DNA of 64,000 nt. It comes from Bradyrhizobium sp. Ash2021. Lineage in GTDB: Bacteria; Pseudomonadota; Alphaproteobacteria; Rhizobiales; Xanthobacteraceae. Under the pieces are notes generated by a model. That model saw nothing but the letters and a program-made list of their open reading frames with translations. It was not told the origin of the DNA and ran no database searches. The stretch covers positions 7,112,501-7,176,500 of the forward strand of contig NZ_CP100604.1 in the NCBI RefSeq assembly GCF_031202265.1, read 5' to 3'. Both the position numbers and the translations under genes were made by a program. Of this stretch, positions 27,358 through 35,914 are shown in pieces (the first letter of the stretch is position 1; each line of letters starts with the position of its first letter).

Positions 27358-28386
27358 TTACTTCGCATTCATCCCGGTCGTCTTCTTGAGCTGATCGACG
27401 TATTTGTTGGTCCAGGTCTTGGTCACATCGATATTGGCCTTGGCGACGTCCGGCGAGCTTTCGCTGAAGACCGCGAGCACGGCGTCGGCGCCCTTTGGAT
27501 CCATCTTGCCGGTCTCCGAATACATCGGGATCGTGTTCTTCAGCGCCGCGAGATACTGCTCCTTGTTCTTGCCGACCATTTCCTCCGGCATTTTCGCCAT
27601 GATCTCTTCCGGCGAATGCGAATGAATCCAGGCGAGCGTATTGACGATCGCCAATGTCAGCGCCTGCACCTCTTTCTCGTGCGCGCCGACCCAGGCGGCG
27701 GTCGAGTAGAGCGCGCCGCCCGGATATTCGCCGCCGAACACCGCAAGCGTATCCTTTTGGGTGCGGGTGTCGCTCAGGATCTTCAGGTCGGGATGGCTGG
27801 CCTGCAGCACCGTGACCGCGGGATCCAGCATCACCGCCGCATCGATCTGGCCCTGCTCCATCGCCGCCACCGCGGTTGCGCCGAGGCCGACGCCGATGAC
27901 GGCGGCGCTGGCCGGATCGAGGCCGTTTTTCTTCAACAGATACTTCAGAAAGAAATCGGTCGACGAGCCCGGCGCGCTGACGCCAACCTTCTTGCCGGCC
28001 AGATCCTTGATCGATTTGATTTCACCGGTGTGCGAGGGCGACACCACCAGCACCAGCCCGGGATAGCGGTCATAGACCACGAACGACACCAGTTCCTGTT
28101 TCTTGGCCGCCAGGTTGACGCAATGGTCGAAATAGCCGGAGACCACGTCGGCGCTGCCGCCGAGCACCGCCTTCAGCGCGTCCGAGCCGCCCTTGAGGTC
28201 GACCAGGTCGACGGCGAGCCCCGCGTGTTCGAATTCGCCGAGCTGCTTGGCCAGCACCGTCGGCAGATAGCACAGGCAGGCCCCGCCGCCGACCGCGACC
28301 GTGATCTTGCTTTGCGCTGCGGCAAAGCCCGACGTCAGCGCCAGCGCCAACAGCGCTCCGGCCAGCCGGCCAAACATCTTCCTCAT
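27358..28386 (-). CDS. ABC transporter substrate-binding protein, SsuA/NMT1 family
   Basis: 342 residues from the ATG preceded by GGAGG. Signal peptide MRKMFGRLAGALLALALTS with cleavage near FAAAQ. The mature start ITVAVGGGACLCYLPTVLAK and the motif KDLAGKKVGVSAPGSSTDFF are typical of the NMT1/THI5-like family that binds nitrate, sulfonates, taurine or pyrimidines. Its permease and ATPase are encoded upstream (29208-30820) on the same strand, separated by a cupin gene on the other strand and two repeats. Ligand unknown. Confidence 0.88.
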   Translation of the reverse strand: MRKMFGRLAGALLALALTSGFAAAQSKITVAVGGGACLCYLPTVLAKQLGEFEHAGLAVDLVDLKGGSDALKAVLGGSADVVSGYFDHCVNLAAKKQELVSFVVYDRYPGLVLVVSPSHTGEIKSIKDLAGKKVGVSAPGSSTDFFLKYLLKKNGLDPASAAVIGVGLGATAVAAMEQGQIDAAVMLDPAVTVLQASHPDLKILSDTRTQKDTLAVFGGEYPGGALYSTAAWVGAHEKEVQALTLAIVNTLAWIHSHSPEEIMAKMPEEMVGKNKEQYLAALKNTIPMYSETGKMDPKGADAVLAVFSESSPDVAKANIDVTKTWTNKYVDQLKKTTGMNAK

Positions 28387-28450
28387 GGGAATCCTCCATT
28401 CAAGTTGGCGGCAAGATAGAGCAGCGCGCCGGGCTTGAGAAGCTGCCGTT

Positions 28451-28551
28451 GTCATTCCGGGATGGTGCGTTAGCACCAGACCCGGAATCTCGAGATTCCC
28501 AGGTGCGCAATTGCGCACCGTAGTTCGCGCTAACGCGCGCCCCGGAATGAC
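28451..28551. repeat. Dispersed palindromic repeat upstream of the SsuA-like gene
   Basis: Outer arms GTCATTCCGGG and CCCGGAATGAC with inner hairpins GGTGCGTTAGCACC, GAATCTCGAGATTC and GGTGCGCAATTGCGCACC. It is a nested cloverleaf-like palindrome of a kind dispersed in Bradyrhizobium. No coding capacity. Confidence 0.8.
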
Positions 28552-28620
28552 TCTGGTGATGCTGGTCAACGCTGGTTTCGCGGCATACCATCGCATCACA
28601 AAAAACTGGGAGGACTATCC

Positions 28621-29070
28621 ATGAATCGCATCGCCACCACGCTTTCGATCGCCGCGGCCTTTGCCGCCGGCTGCGGCGTCACGCACCTGCTGCGCCCGGC
28701 GCTGGCCGCCGAGAGCATCACGGCGCAGGTCATTCATACCGGCGAGTTGGAAGGAGACGCGCTTGCACCCCCCAATGCCGGCGGATTGCGCTCAAAAATG
28801 TTCGTCTCCGCCGATGGCGCTACCGTCTCGGTCCAGGACGGCAACGTGCCCAAGCACCTGCATCCGATCGCCAACGAGATGCAGTACATCCTCGAAGGCA
28901 CCGGCACGATCTGGCTCGGCGACAAGGAAGTGAGGGTAAAGCCGGGCGATCTCGTCATTATCCCCCACGGCACTCCGCATGGCGGTACCAAGCCCGATAG
29001 CCGGCCATTCAAGGCGATCGCGATCAAGACGCCGCCGCAGACGCCGGATGACATCAAGATGCTGAACTGA
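28621..29070 (+). CDS. Exported cupin domain protein
   Basis: 149 residues. GGGAGG lies 9 nt before the ATG. A signal peptide (MNRIATTLSIAAAFAAGCGV, cleavage probably at LAAES) suggests a periplasmic protein, perhaps lipid-anchored via the early Cys. The cupin motif 1 PKHLHPIANEMQYILEGTG keeps two histidines and a glutamate, and motif 2 PGDLVIIPHGTPHGG keeps a histidine, so a metal site is likely. Function unknown. It lies on the opposite strand between parts of an ABC system. Confidence 0.78.
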   Translation: MNRIATTLSIAAAFAAGCGVTHLLRPALAAESITAQVIHTGELEGDALAPPNAGGLRSKMFVSADGATVSVQDGNVPKHLHPIANEMQYILEGTGTIWLGDKEVRVKPGDLVIIPHGTPHGGTKPDSRPFKAIAIKTPPQTPDDIKMLN

Positions 29071-29080
29071 CGGAATAGCC

Positions 29081-29200
29081 GTCGTCCCGGCGAAGGCCGG
29101 GACCCATAGCCGCCGATGTTCGTTTGGCGGAAGGCGTCAGCCAGATATCCCTCAATCGATGGATCACGCGGTATGGGTCCCGGCTCAAGGCCGGGACGAC
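29081..29200. repeat. Dispersed palindromic repeat (GTCGTCCCGG type)
   Basis: Outer arms GTCGTCCCGG...GGCCGGGACCCAT and ATGGGTCCCGG...GGCCGGGACGAC, an interrupted long inverted repeat of 120 bp. It starts 10 bp after the cupin stop and ends 7 bp from the ABC permease stop, so it lies between convergent genes and may act as a two-way terminator. Confidence 0.8.
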
Positions 29201-29207
29201 GAGAGTG

Positions 29208-29996
29208 CTACCCCCGCCCGTCCGCCGCGGCCGGGCGCCAGATCAGCAGCCGCCGCTCCACCAGCGTCACGCCCATGTCGATCAGGATGACGAAGGCGGA
29301 CAGCACGAACATGCCGGCGAACACGCCGGCAACGTCGAACACGCCCTCGGCCTGCTGGATCAGATAGCCGAGGCCTGCGGCGGAGCCGAGATATTCGCCG
29401 ACCACCGCGCCGACCACGGCAAAGCCGACGGAAGTGTGCAGCGAGGAGAACATCCACGACAGCGCCGACGGCCAGTAGACATGCCGCATCAGCTGCCGCT
29501 CGCTCATGCCGAGCATGCGGCCGTTGTCGAGCACCGTGGTCGAGACTTCCTTGACGCCCTGATAGACGTTGAAGAACACGATGAAGAACACCAGCGTGAC
29601 GCCGAGCGCGACCTTGGACCAGATGCCGAGCCCCAGCCACAACGTGAAGATCGGCGCCAGCACCACGCGCGGCAGTGCGTTGACCATCTTCACATAGGGA
29701 TCGAACACGGCGGCGACGCGGGGCTGGCGCGCGAACCAGAAGCCGACCATGACGCCGCCGAACGAGCCGATCGCAAACGCCAGGATCGATTCCCACAGCG
29801 TGATGACGAGGTGCTTCCAGATCACGCCGCTCTGAAACCATGCGACGATCTGGCTGAAAACGTCGATCGGGTTGGAGAAGAAGAACGGCGGCAGCACCAT
29901 GCGGCCGAACACCGGGACGGTGGCGAAGAACTGCCACAGCCCGAGCACGACGACGGCAACCAGCACTTGCAGGGCAAGAAGCGTCGAACGGGGCAT
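29208..29996 (-). CDS. ABC transporter permease, SsuC/TauC family
   Basis: 262 residues from MPRSTLLALQVLVAVVVLG; the frame continues upstream only as a shadow of the ATPase gene. Six membrane segments and the cytoplasmic coupling loop with the GMSERQLMRHVYWPSALSW (EAA-like) motif. The start codon overlaps the ATPase stop by one base (TGATG). It probably works with the ATPase upstream and the SsuA-like receptor downstream. Confidence 0.9.
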   Translation of the reverse strand: MPRSTLLALQVLVAVVVLGLWQFFATVPVFGRMVLPPFFFSNPIDVFSQIVAWFQSGVIWKHLVITLWESILAFAIGSFGGVMVGFWFARQPRVAAVFDPYVKMVNALPRVVLAPIFTLWLGLGIWSKVALGVTLVFFIVFFNVYQGVKEVSTTVLDNGRMLGMSERQLMRHVYWPSALSWMFSSLHTSVGFAVVGAVVGEYLGSAAGLGYLIQQAEGVFDVAGVFAGMFVLSAFVILIDMGVTLVERRLLIWRPAAADGRG

Positions 29997-30820
29997 CAGC
30001 CGGCCTCCGCCGCTTGCGATGATTGCGCATAACCCTTCATCACTTCGTCCTTCAGCACGCTCCAGATTTCCCGGTGCAGTTCGTGAAATTCCTTTTCCAT
30101 CCGCACTTCCGAAATGTCGCGCGGGCGCGGCAGCGACACCCGCCAGTCGCCGATGATGCGCGCGCTTGGCCCCGCCGACATGATCACGACGCGGTCGGCG
30201 AGCGCAATCGCCTCTTCGAGATCGTGGGTGACGAACAGCACCGCCTTGCGGTCGGCGTTCCACAGTTCCAGCAGCAGATTGCCCATGATCTGCCGGGTCT
30301 GGGCATCGAGCGGCCCGAACGGCTCGTCCATCAGCAATATCTTGGGATCGCGGATCAGGACCTGGGCGAGGCCGACGCGCTTGCGCTGGCCGCCCGAGAG
30401 CATATGCGGATAACGGTTGCCGAAGGCGCCGAGACCAACTGAAGTCAGCCAGCCCTGCGCGCGCTGCAGCGCCTGCTCGCGCGGCGCGCCCTTGATCTCG
30501 AGGCCGATGGCGACGTTGTCGATCGCGGTCTTCCAGGGGAACAGCGCATCGGCCTGGAACAGATAGCCGGCATCCCGATTCAGGCCCGTCAGCGGCTGGC
30601 CGAAGATCCTGACCGACCCCGATGCCGGCTTGAGCAGCCCGGCGGCGACGTTGAGCAGCGTGGACTTCCCGCATCCGGTGGGCCCGACAATGGCGACGAA
30701 CTCGCCATGCGCCACCGCAAGGTTGGCCTTTTCGACCGCCGTGTAGACGCGCGCATCGGCCAGGCGAAACGCTACCGTCGCGTCGTCAAGCGCGACCGCA
30801 TTCGGCTGTGCCGTATCCAC
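29996..30820 (-). CDS. ABC transporter ATPase, SsuB/TauB family
   Basis: 274 residues from GTG, preceded by GGAGGGGGA about 6 nt upstream; the longer frame to 30877 lacks this site. Walker A GPTGCGKSTL, signature LSGGQRKRVGLAQVL, Walker B ILLMDEPFGPLD and H-loop VTHDLEEA are intact. Part of a nitrate/sulfonate/taurine-type importer with the permease it overlaps. Confidence 0.93.
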   Translation of the reverse strand: MDTAQPNAVALDDATVAFRLADARVYTAVEKANLAVAHGEFVAIVGPTGCGKSTLLNVAAGLLKPASGSVRIFGQPLTGLNRDAGYLFQADALFPWKTAIDNVAIGLEIKGAPREQALQRAQGWLTSVGLGAFGNRYPHMLSGGQRKRVGLAQVLIRDPKILLMDEPFGPLDAQTRQIMGNLLLELWNADRKAVLFVTHDLEEAIALADRVVIMSAGPSARIIGDWRVSLPRPRDISEVRMEKEFHELHREIWSVLKDEVMKGYAQSSQAAEAG

Positions 30821-30896
30821 CGCGTCCCCCTCCAGGCTTTGAGATGATGCCTTAGCGGTAACCAAGCATAAGTTCAACGCGGGAGCACTGACCTGC

Positions 30897-30932
30897 CGGC
30901 GCTGACCCTCCCGCCAGGGTTCGTCAGCGCCG
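30897..30932 (-). terminator. Hairpin after the LivGF fusion gene
   Basis: The arms CGGCGCTGAC and GTCAGCGCCG (10 bp, perfect) enclose a further ACCCT/AGGGT pair. It lies 45 nt beyond the stop codon of the livG-livF fusion gene and before the next operon. No T tract follows, so termination is probable but not certain. Confidence 0.5.
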
Positions 30933-30977
30933 TCGCTGTCAATGCGACCGCGCCGGGGCCGGACTTATTTCGCAAAC

Positions 30978-32474
30978 TTAGAGATATCCGGCGCCGGCCT
31001 CCGCGGCGAAGCGACCGGGATCGCCTTCCCACACGATCCGCGCGTGCTCGAGCACATAGACCCGGTCGGCATGCGGAAGCGCGAAGGTCACGTTCTGCTC
31101 GCCCAGCAAGACCGTGATCGAGGTGGTCTGGCGCAATCTTTCCAGCGCCTTTGACAGCAGTTCGAGAATGACCGGCGCCAGTCCCAGGGTGGGCTCGTCC
31201 AGGATCAGGATCTGCGGCTGCATCATCAGCGCGCGGCCGATCGCCAGCATCTGCTGTTCGCCGCCGGAAAGGGTCTGCGCCATCTGGCCCTGACGCTCTT
31301 TAAGGATCGGAAACAGCTCGAACAGCCAGCTGAGCTGGGTTGCCCTCGCCTCTTCGGTCAGATGGTGGCCGCCGAGATCGAGATTCTCGCGCACTGACAT
31401 CTCGCCGAACAATTCGCGCGACTCCGGACACTGCACGAGACCACTGCGGGCGATCCGCGCCGGGCCGATGCCGCGCAGCTTTTCGCCGCCGCGAAGGATC
31501 TCACCGCTATAGGGTAGGAAACCCGAGATGGTATTGAACAGCGTGGTCTTGCCGGCGCCGTTGAGGCCCACGATGGAGACGAACTCGCCTTCATGCACAT
31601 GGATCGAGACGTTCTCCAGTGCCTGCGCCTTGCCGTAGAGGACGCTGACGTTCTCGACCTGCAACAGCGGCACCTTGTCCTTGAAGCTGGTTTCCGGGCG
31701 TGCATGGATTTCGAGGGCGCCGCCGAGATAGACCCGCCGCACGGTCTCGTTCCGCATCACCTCGTCGGCCTTGCCGGTGACGATTTCCTCGCCGAGATAC
31801 ATCGCCAGGACGCGATCGACCAATGCGGCAACGCTCTTGACATTGTGATCGACCAGCATCACCGCACGGCCTTCGTCGCGGAAGCTGCGGATCAATTCGG
31901 AGAACACGTCGACCTCACCGCGCGTCAGCCCGGCGAAGGGCTCATCGACCAGCACCACCTTGGGATCGCGTGCGATCGCCTTCGCAAGCTCAAGCCGGCG
32001 CAGATCGGCGAAGGGCAATGTCGGCGGTCGACGGTCCATGACGGCGCCGAGGCCGACGCGCTCCGCGATCCATTTGGCGCGCGCGTTCAGGGCCTTGTCG
32101 GGGAACAGCATGAACAGGCTGTCGGGCAATAGCGCGACCATGATGTTTTCGAGCACGGTCTGCCGGTTCAGCGGACGCGAATGCTGGAACACCATGCCAA
32201 AGCCCTTGCGCGCGATCTTGTGCGCGGGAAGGCCGGCGACGTTCTCGCCCAGGAAGACGACCTCGCCCGCGGTCGGACGCTCGATGCCCATCACGCTCTT
32301 CATCGCCGTCGATTTTCCCGAGCCGTTCGGCCCGATCAGGCCAAAAATCTCACCGGCACGCAGATCGAAGCTCAGATTCTTGACGGCGGTCAGCCCGCCG
32401 AACCGCTTGGTCAGGCCGCGGACCTCGAGAACGGGCGCGTTTGCGACAGTCTTGTCCATCACGAGTTCATCCAT
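30978..32474 (-). CDS. Fused LivG-LivF double ABC ATPase
   Basis: 498 residues with two complete ATPase domains. Domain 1 (about 15-255) has GPNGSGKSTAM, GMVFQHSRPLNRQTVLEN and VLVDEPFAGL, with DHN as switch, a LivG-type domain. Domain 2 (about 270-498) has GLNGAGKTTLF, LSGGEQQMLAIGRALMM, ILILDEPTLGLAP and GEQN, a LivF-type domain. Usually these are separate genes, as in the operon at 23.7-25.1 kb in this window. A short linker (HARPETSFKDKVP) joins them. It would power the LivM and LivH permeases encoded just upstream. Its start overlaps the livM stop by one base. Confidence 0.92.
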   Translation of the reverse strand: MDELVMDKTVANAPVLEVRGLTKRFGGLTAVKNLSFDLRAGEIFGLIGPNGSGKSTAMKSVMGIERPTAGEVVFLGENVAGLPAHKIARKGFGMVFQHSRPLNRQTVLENIMVALLPDSLFMLFPDKALNARAKWIAERVGLGAVMDRRPPTLPFADLRRLELAKAIARDPKVVLVDEPFAGLTRGEVDVFSELIRSFRDEGRAVMLVDHNVKSVAALVDRVLAMYLGEEIVTGKADEVMRNETVRRVYLGGALEIHARPETSFKDKVPLLQVENVSVLYGKAQALENVSIHVHEGEFVSIVGLNGAGKTTLFNTISGFLPYSGEILRGGEKLRGIGPARIARSGLVQCPESRELFGEMSVRENLDLGGHHLTEEARATQLSWLFELFPILKERQGQMAQTLSGGEQQMLAIGRALMMQPQILILDEPTLGLAPVILELLSKALERLRQTTSITVLLGEQNVTFALPHADRVYVLEHARIVWEGDPGRFAAEAGAGYL

Positions 32475-33400
32475 CAGGAGCGCGCCTCACGTGACAAGGC
32501 CGCTCCGAGGAAACCGCCGGGGAAGAACAGCACGACCAGCAGGGCCACGGCGGAGACGATGAACGTCGCCAGTTCGCCGGTCGGCCTCAAGAATTCGCCG
32601 GCCACGATCAGAAAGATGGCGCCAAGTGCTGCGCCCAGCACGGTGCGGCGGCCACCCAGCACCGCCGATACGATGACGTTCACACCAACCGCCACGTCGA
32701 CCACGGTGCCGACCGACGCGGTGCCAAAGTAGAACACCAGCAGCGCCCCGGAGAGCCCCGAGAAGAAGGCGCTGACGATGAAAGCCGCAAGCTTGTGCTT
32801 GACGATGTTGAAGCCGAGCGCGCCGGCCTGGACCGGGTCCTGCCCGCTCGCCTGCAGCACGAGTCCGACCGGCGATTGCGAAAGCCCGTACAGGATCGCG
32901 GCGCTGATGGTCATGAATCCGAGCGCGATCCAGTAATTAGCGCTGGCATTGATGGTGATGACGTCGGGGATCGTCAAGCCGATCTCGCCGCCGGTAAGAT
33001 CGGCGAACACCACGATGAAATTCTGCAACATCAGGACCGCGACCAGCGTCGTCAGCCCGAAATACGGGCCGCGCACCCGCAGCGCCGGGAGCGCCAGCAC
33101 GAGGCCTGCGATCACCGAGGCCAGCGCGCCGAGCACGATGCACAGATAGACCGACCATCCATACTGATTGTTGAGGATGCCTGCGGTGTAGGCGCCGACC
33201 CCGATCAGGAAGGTCGGCCCGAAATTCACTTCGCCGGCGAACCCGAACAGCAGGTCCCAGGCCATCGCGAATACGCCGAAATAGAAGGCGACCGTCAAGA
33301 GGCCAAGGATGTAGCCGGAAACGTAGAGCGGCAACGTGGCGGCGACGATCACGGTCACGAGCGAGATGAATAACAGGCGCGACTTGAAGAACCCGGCCAT
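32474..33400 (-). CDS. Branched-chain amino acid-type ABC permease LivM (second system)
   Basis: 308 residues from MAGFFKSRLLFISL; the upstream frame is a shadow of the livH-like gene. Blocks FAGEVNFGPTFLIGVGAYTAG, GQDPVQAGALGFNIVKHK and a C-terminal LFFPGGFLG are typical of LivM. About ten membrane segments. Its start lies 2 nt from the LivH-like stop. Confidence 0.9.
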   Translation of the reverse strand: MAGFFKSRLLFISLVTVIVAATLPLYVSGYILGLLTVAFYFGVFAMAWDLLFGFAGEVNFGPTFLIGVGAYTAGILNNQYGWSVYLCIVLGALASVIAGLVLALPALRVRGPYFGLTTLVAVLMLQNFIVVFADLTGGEIGLTIPDVITINASANYWIALGFMTISAAILYGLSQSPVGLVLQASGQDPVQAGALGFNIVKHKLAAFIVSAFFSGLSGALLVFYFGTASVGTVVDVAVGVNVIVSAVLGGRRTVLGAALGAIFLIVAGEFLRPTGELATFIVSAVALLVVLFFPGGFLGAALSREARS

Positions 33401-33402
33401 CG

Positions 33403-34278
33403 TCAACGCCTCCCCAGCAGGCCTTGCGGCCGAATATACATCACGATCACCAGCAGCAGCAGCGCCGGAATGCTGCGATAGGCGGGCGAGATGAGATAGG
33501 CCGTCAGCGTCTCGAGATACCCGACGACGAAGGCGGCGATCAGGGAACCGGAGACGCTGCCGAGCCCGCCGAGCACGACGATGGAGAATGCGCTGGCTGT
33601 AAGCGGGCCCACGCTGTAGGAACTCACGCCGAGGAACATGCCGAGCAGCACGCCGGCGATCCCGGCAAGCACGCCGTAGATCGCCCACACCACGACATAG
33701 ATGCGCGTGAGTTCGAGCCCCAGCAGCGTGACGCCACGCGGGTTCATCGACGCCGCCAAAACCGCCTTTCCGGTCCGGGTGCGGTTCACCAATAGCCAGA
33801 GCAGGCCGATCACGAAGCAGCAGACCACCGCGGTGAAGATCTCGTTCCTCGGCGTGCGCACGCCGAGCACATCAACGACGCCCTCGACGATCGGAAGCAC
33901 GGTCTTGGCATTGTTGGTGAAGAAATAGGCGATCAGTTCCTGGATCATGATCCCCCACAGCAAGGTGCCGGTGAGGACGAAGATTTCCTTCTCCTCGTTG
34001 GGGATGAGCCGCGAATTCTGCATCGGCCGCACGACCGCGAAGTAGGTCGCGAACGCGGCGACAAGCGCGACCGCGACCCCGATCAGCGCGCCGAAATAGG
34101 TGTTCACATGCAGCACGCTGGCGGCGGCCCAGGCCGCCACCGCTGCCGCCACCATGATGGCGCCGTGGGAGAGATTGAGCACGCCCGAAACGCCGAAGAT
34201 GAGCGTAAAGCCGGTCGCGCCTAGCGCATACAACGCACTGATGGCAAAGCCATCGATCAGAATCTGGAACGCAAGCAT
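33403..34278 (-). CDS. Branched-chain amino acid-type ABC permease LivH (second system)
   Basis: 291 residues. SALYALGATGFTLIFGVSGV followed by LNLSHG, ASMNPRGVTLLGLELTRIY, GLGSVSGSLIAAFVVGYLETL and the end YIRPQGLLGRR are LivH hallmarks. It forms the pore with the LivM-like protein. A strong hairpin lies between it and the binding protein gene upstream. Confidence 0.9.
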   Translation of the reverse strand: MLAFQILIDGFAISALYALGATGFTLIFGVSGVLNLSHGAIMVAAAVAAWAAASVLHVNTYFGALIGVAVALVAAFATYFAVVRPMQNSRLIPNEEKEIFVLTGTLLWGIMIQELIAYFFTNNAKTVLPIVEGVVDVLGVRTPRNEIFTAVVCCFVIGLLWLLVNRTRTGKAVLAASMNPRGVTLLGLELTRIYVVVWAIYGVLAGIAGVLLGMFLGVSSYSVGPLTASAFSIVVLGGLGSVSGSLIAAFVVGYLETLTAYLISPAYRSIPALLLLVIVMYIRPQGLLGRR

Positions 34279-34335
34279 TTATGAATGGCCAGGGCGGCCC
34301 GGCCGCCTGTTGGAAAGGAAGGGTGCTGCATATGA

Positions 34336-34365
34336 ATCAGCTCCCGGGAGGGCCCGGGAGCTGAT
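34336..34365 (-). repeat. Intercistronic perfect hairpin between the receptor gene and livH
   Basis: ATCAGCTCCCGGG pairs perfectly with CCCGGGAGCTGAT (13 bp, 4-nt loop). It starts 12 nt beyond the receptor stop codon and lacks a T tract. Such hairpins typically protect the upstream message, giving more receptor than permease; that role is inferred here. Confidence 0.7.
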
Positions 34366-34376
34366 ATATGCGAGAC

Positions 34377-35645
34377 TTAGTTCGTCACCTTGACGAAGCT
34401 GGGGAATTTCAGCTCGCTCTTGGCGACTTCCTTGGGCCAGACCGACACCTGCTTGCCATCCTGCCATTGCAGCATCAACCCGGTGATCAGGCCCTTGCCG
34501 TATTTGATCGAATGGGTGAACGGATCGTCCTTGCCGTAGAACTGGACGCGGCCGATGGTGCCTTCCCAATCGGTCTTTTCGAGCGCATCGACCAGTTTGT
34601 CGGCATCGGTCGACCCCGCCCGCTTCACGGCATCGGCGATGTAATAGACCTCGTCATACGAGGTATAACCGGCGTAGGACGGATAGTTGCCGTACTTCTT
34701 CCTGAAGGCTTCGGCGAACGGGACCGACTTCGGGGTTACCGCGACGTTCGGACCGGACACGCCCTGATAGAGCACGCCTTCCGCCGCTTCGTTGGTATCC
34801 TTGCCGAAGGTTTCGTTGGTCGCCTGCGAACTGATGCCGAACATCGCGATCGGAACCTGCTGGTTCTTCCACTGCACCGTGGGCTGCACGCCGACATGAG
34901 AGATGCCGGTGATGATCACATCGGGCTTGGAGCCCTCGATCTTGTTGAAGATCGGCGTGAAATCGGTGGTATCGGGCGAGAACCGGATGTGGTCCAGCAC
35001 CTTCAACCCGATCTTGGGCAGGCATTCCTCATATCCGACGTCGAGCGGCTTGGTCCAGGCGGCGTCCTCGCTCATGATGACCGCGGTCTTCATGTGTTTC
35101 TGATCGACCAGCAGATCCTTGGCGGCGTCGCAGACCGACATCGCCAGCGCGGCCGAGGTGAGATAGCCATGGAAGGTGTATTTGTTCTTCTCGTAATCGG
35201 CGTGAACGCTCTTGCTGATTTCGTTCGAGGCCGCACCTGGCGTCACGAACGGCGTTTTCAGGCGTGAGGCCCAAGGCTCGAGCGCGAGCACGACCTCGCT
35301 GATATAGCTGGAGATAACGGCATTGACCTTGTCCTCGTTGACGGCGCGCTGGAAGGCACGCACCGAATCCGCCGAAGAGCTGTGGTTGTCGTAGCTGACA
35401 ATTTCGATCTTGCGTCCGTCGACGCCGCCTTTCGCATTGATCTCGTCGGCGGCCAACTGCGCCGCCTGCGGGATCGAGGCGCCGGCAATGGCCTGGGCTT
35501 CCGCGATCACCCCGATCTTGATGGGGTCTGCGGCCAAGGCTGCACTCGAAAAGGCGCCGCTGGATGCCGTCGCCAACAGGCCCAGGGCAGTCGCACCGAG
35601 GAACCCTTGCAATGTCCGAAATGGGAGGCGGAATGTTCTTATCAT
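34377..35645 (-). CDS. Liv-type ABC transporter substrate-binding protein (second system)
   Basis: 422 residues with a signal peptide (GATALGLLATASSGAFSSA, cleavage near LAADP). Mature start IKIGVIAEAQAIAGASIPQA and GGVDGRKIEIVSYDNHSSSA are typical of the Liv/AmiC-like type I receptors. First gene of the operon receptor, livH, livM, livGF. Its ligand is unknown. The gap 35646-35914 to the divergent OpuC-like operon contains AT-richer DNA that should hold both promoters. Confidence 0.92.
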   Translation of the reverse strand: MIRTFRLPFRTLQGFLGATALGLLATASSGAFSSAALAADPIKIGVIAEAQAIAGASIPQAAQLAADEINAKGGVDGRKIEIVSYDNHSSSADSVRAFQRAVNEDKVNAVISSYISEVVLALEPWASRLKTPFVTPGAASNEISKSVHADYEKNKYTFHGYLTSAALAMSVCDAAKDLLVDQKHMKTAVIMSEDAAWTKPLDVGYEECLPKIGLKVLDHIRFSPDTTDFTPIFNKIEGSKPDVIITGISHVGVQPTVQWKNQQVPIAMFGISSQATNETFGKDTNEAAEGVLYQGVSGPNVAVTPKSVPFAEAFRKKYGNYPSYAGYTSYDEVYYIADAVKRAGSTDADKLVDALEKTDWEGTIGRVQFYGKDDPFTHSIKYGKGLITGLMLQWQDGKQVSVWPKEVAKSELKFPSFVKVTN

Positions 35646-35914
35646 ATTGTTCTCTCCACTTTATTAGGCCTCTTAACGAGCTGTTCGGCGCGAACTATAG
35701 CGGCGACTGCAAGCGCAGCAAGCCATACTCCGCCGCAGATCGCATCACGATGGCGAAACTGGAACTAAAGTATAGCAGCGGGGTGGAACCCGCGGATTTC
35801 CACCCAAAGCAAGTCCGCTTCCCGGAATAAAAGCTACTGCGCGGCTCACGACCTGCCCGCTTTTTCGGCTATCACTATGCCCGTTGGGAAAGCCACGGGG
35901 TTGAGATCAGACGA

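Noticed and set aside
26506..28419. 637-codon plus-strand frame over the Nudix and SsuA-like genes
   Set aside because: Antisense shadow without family motifs.
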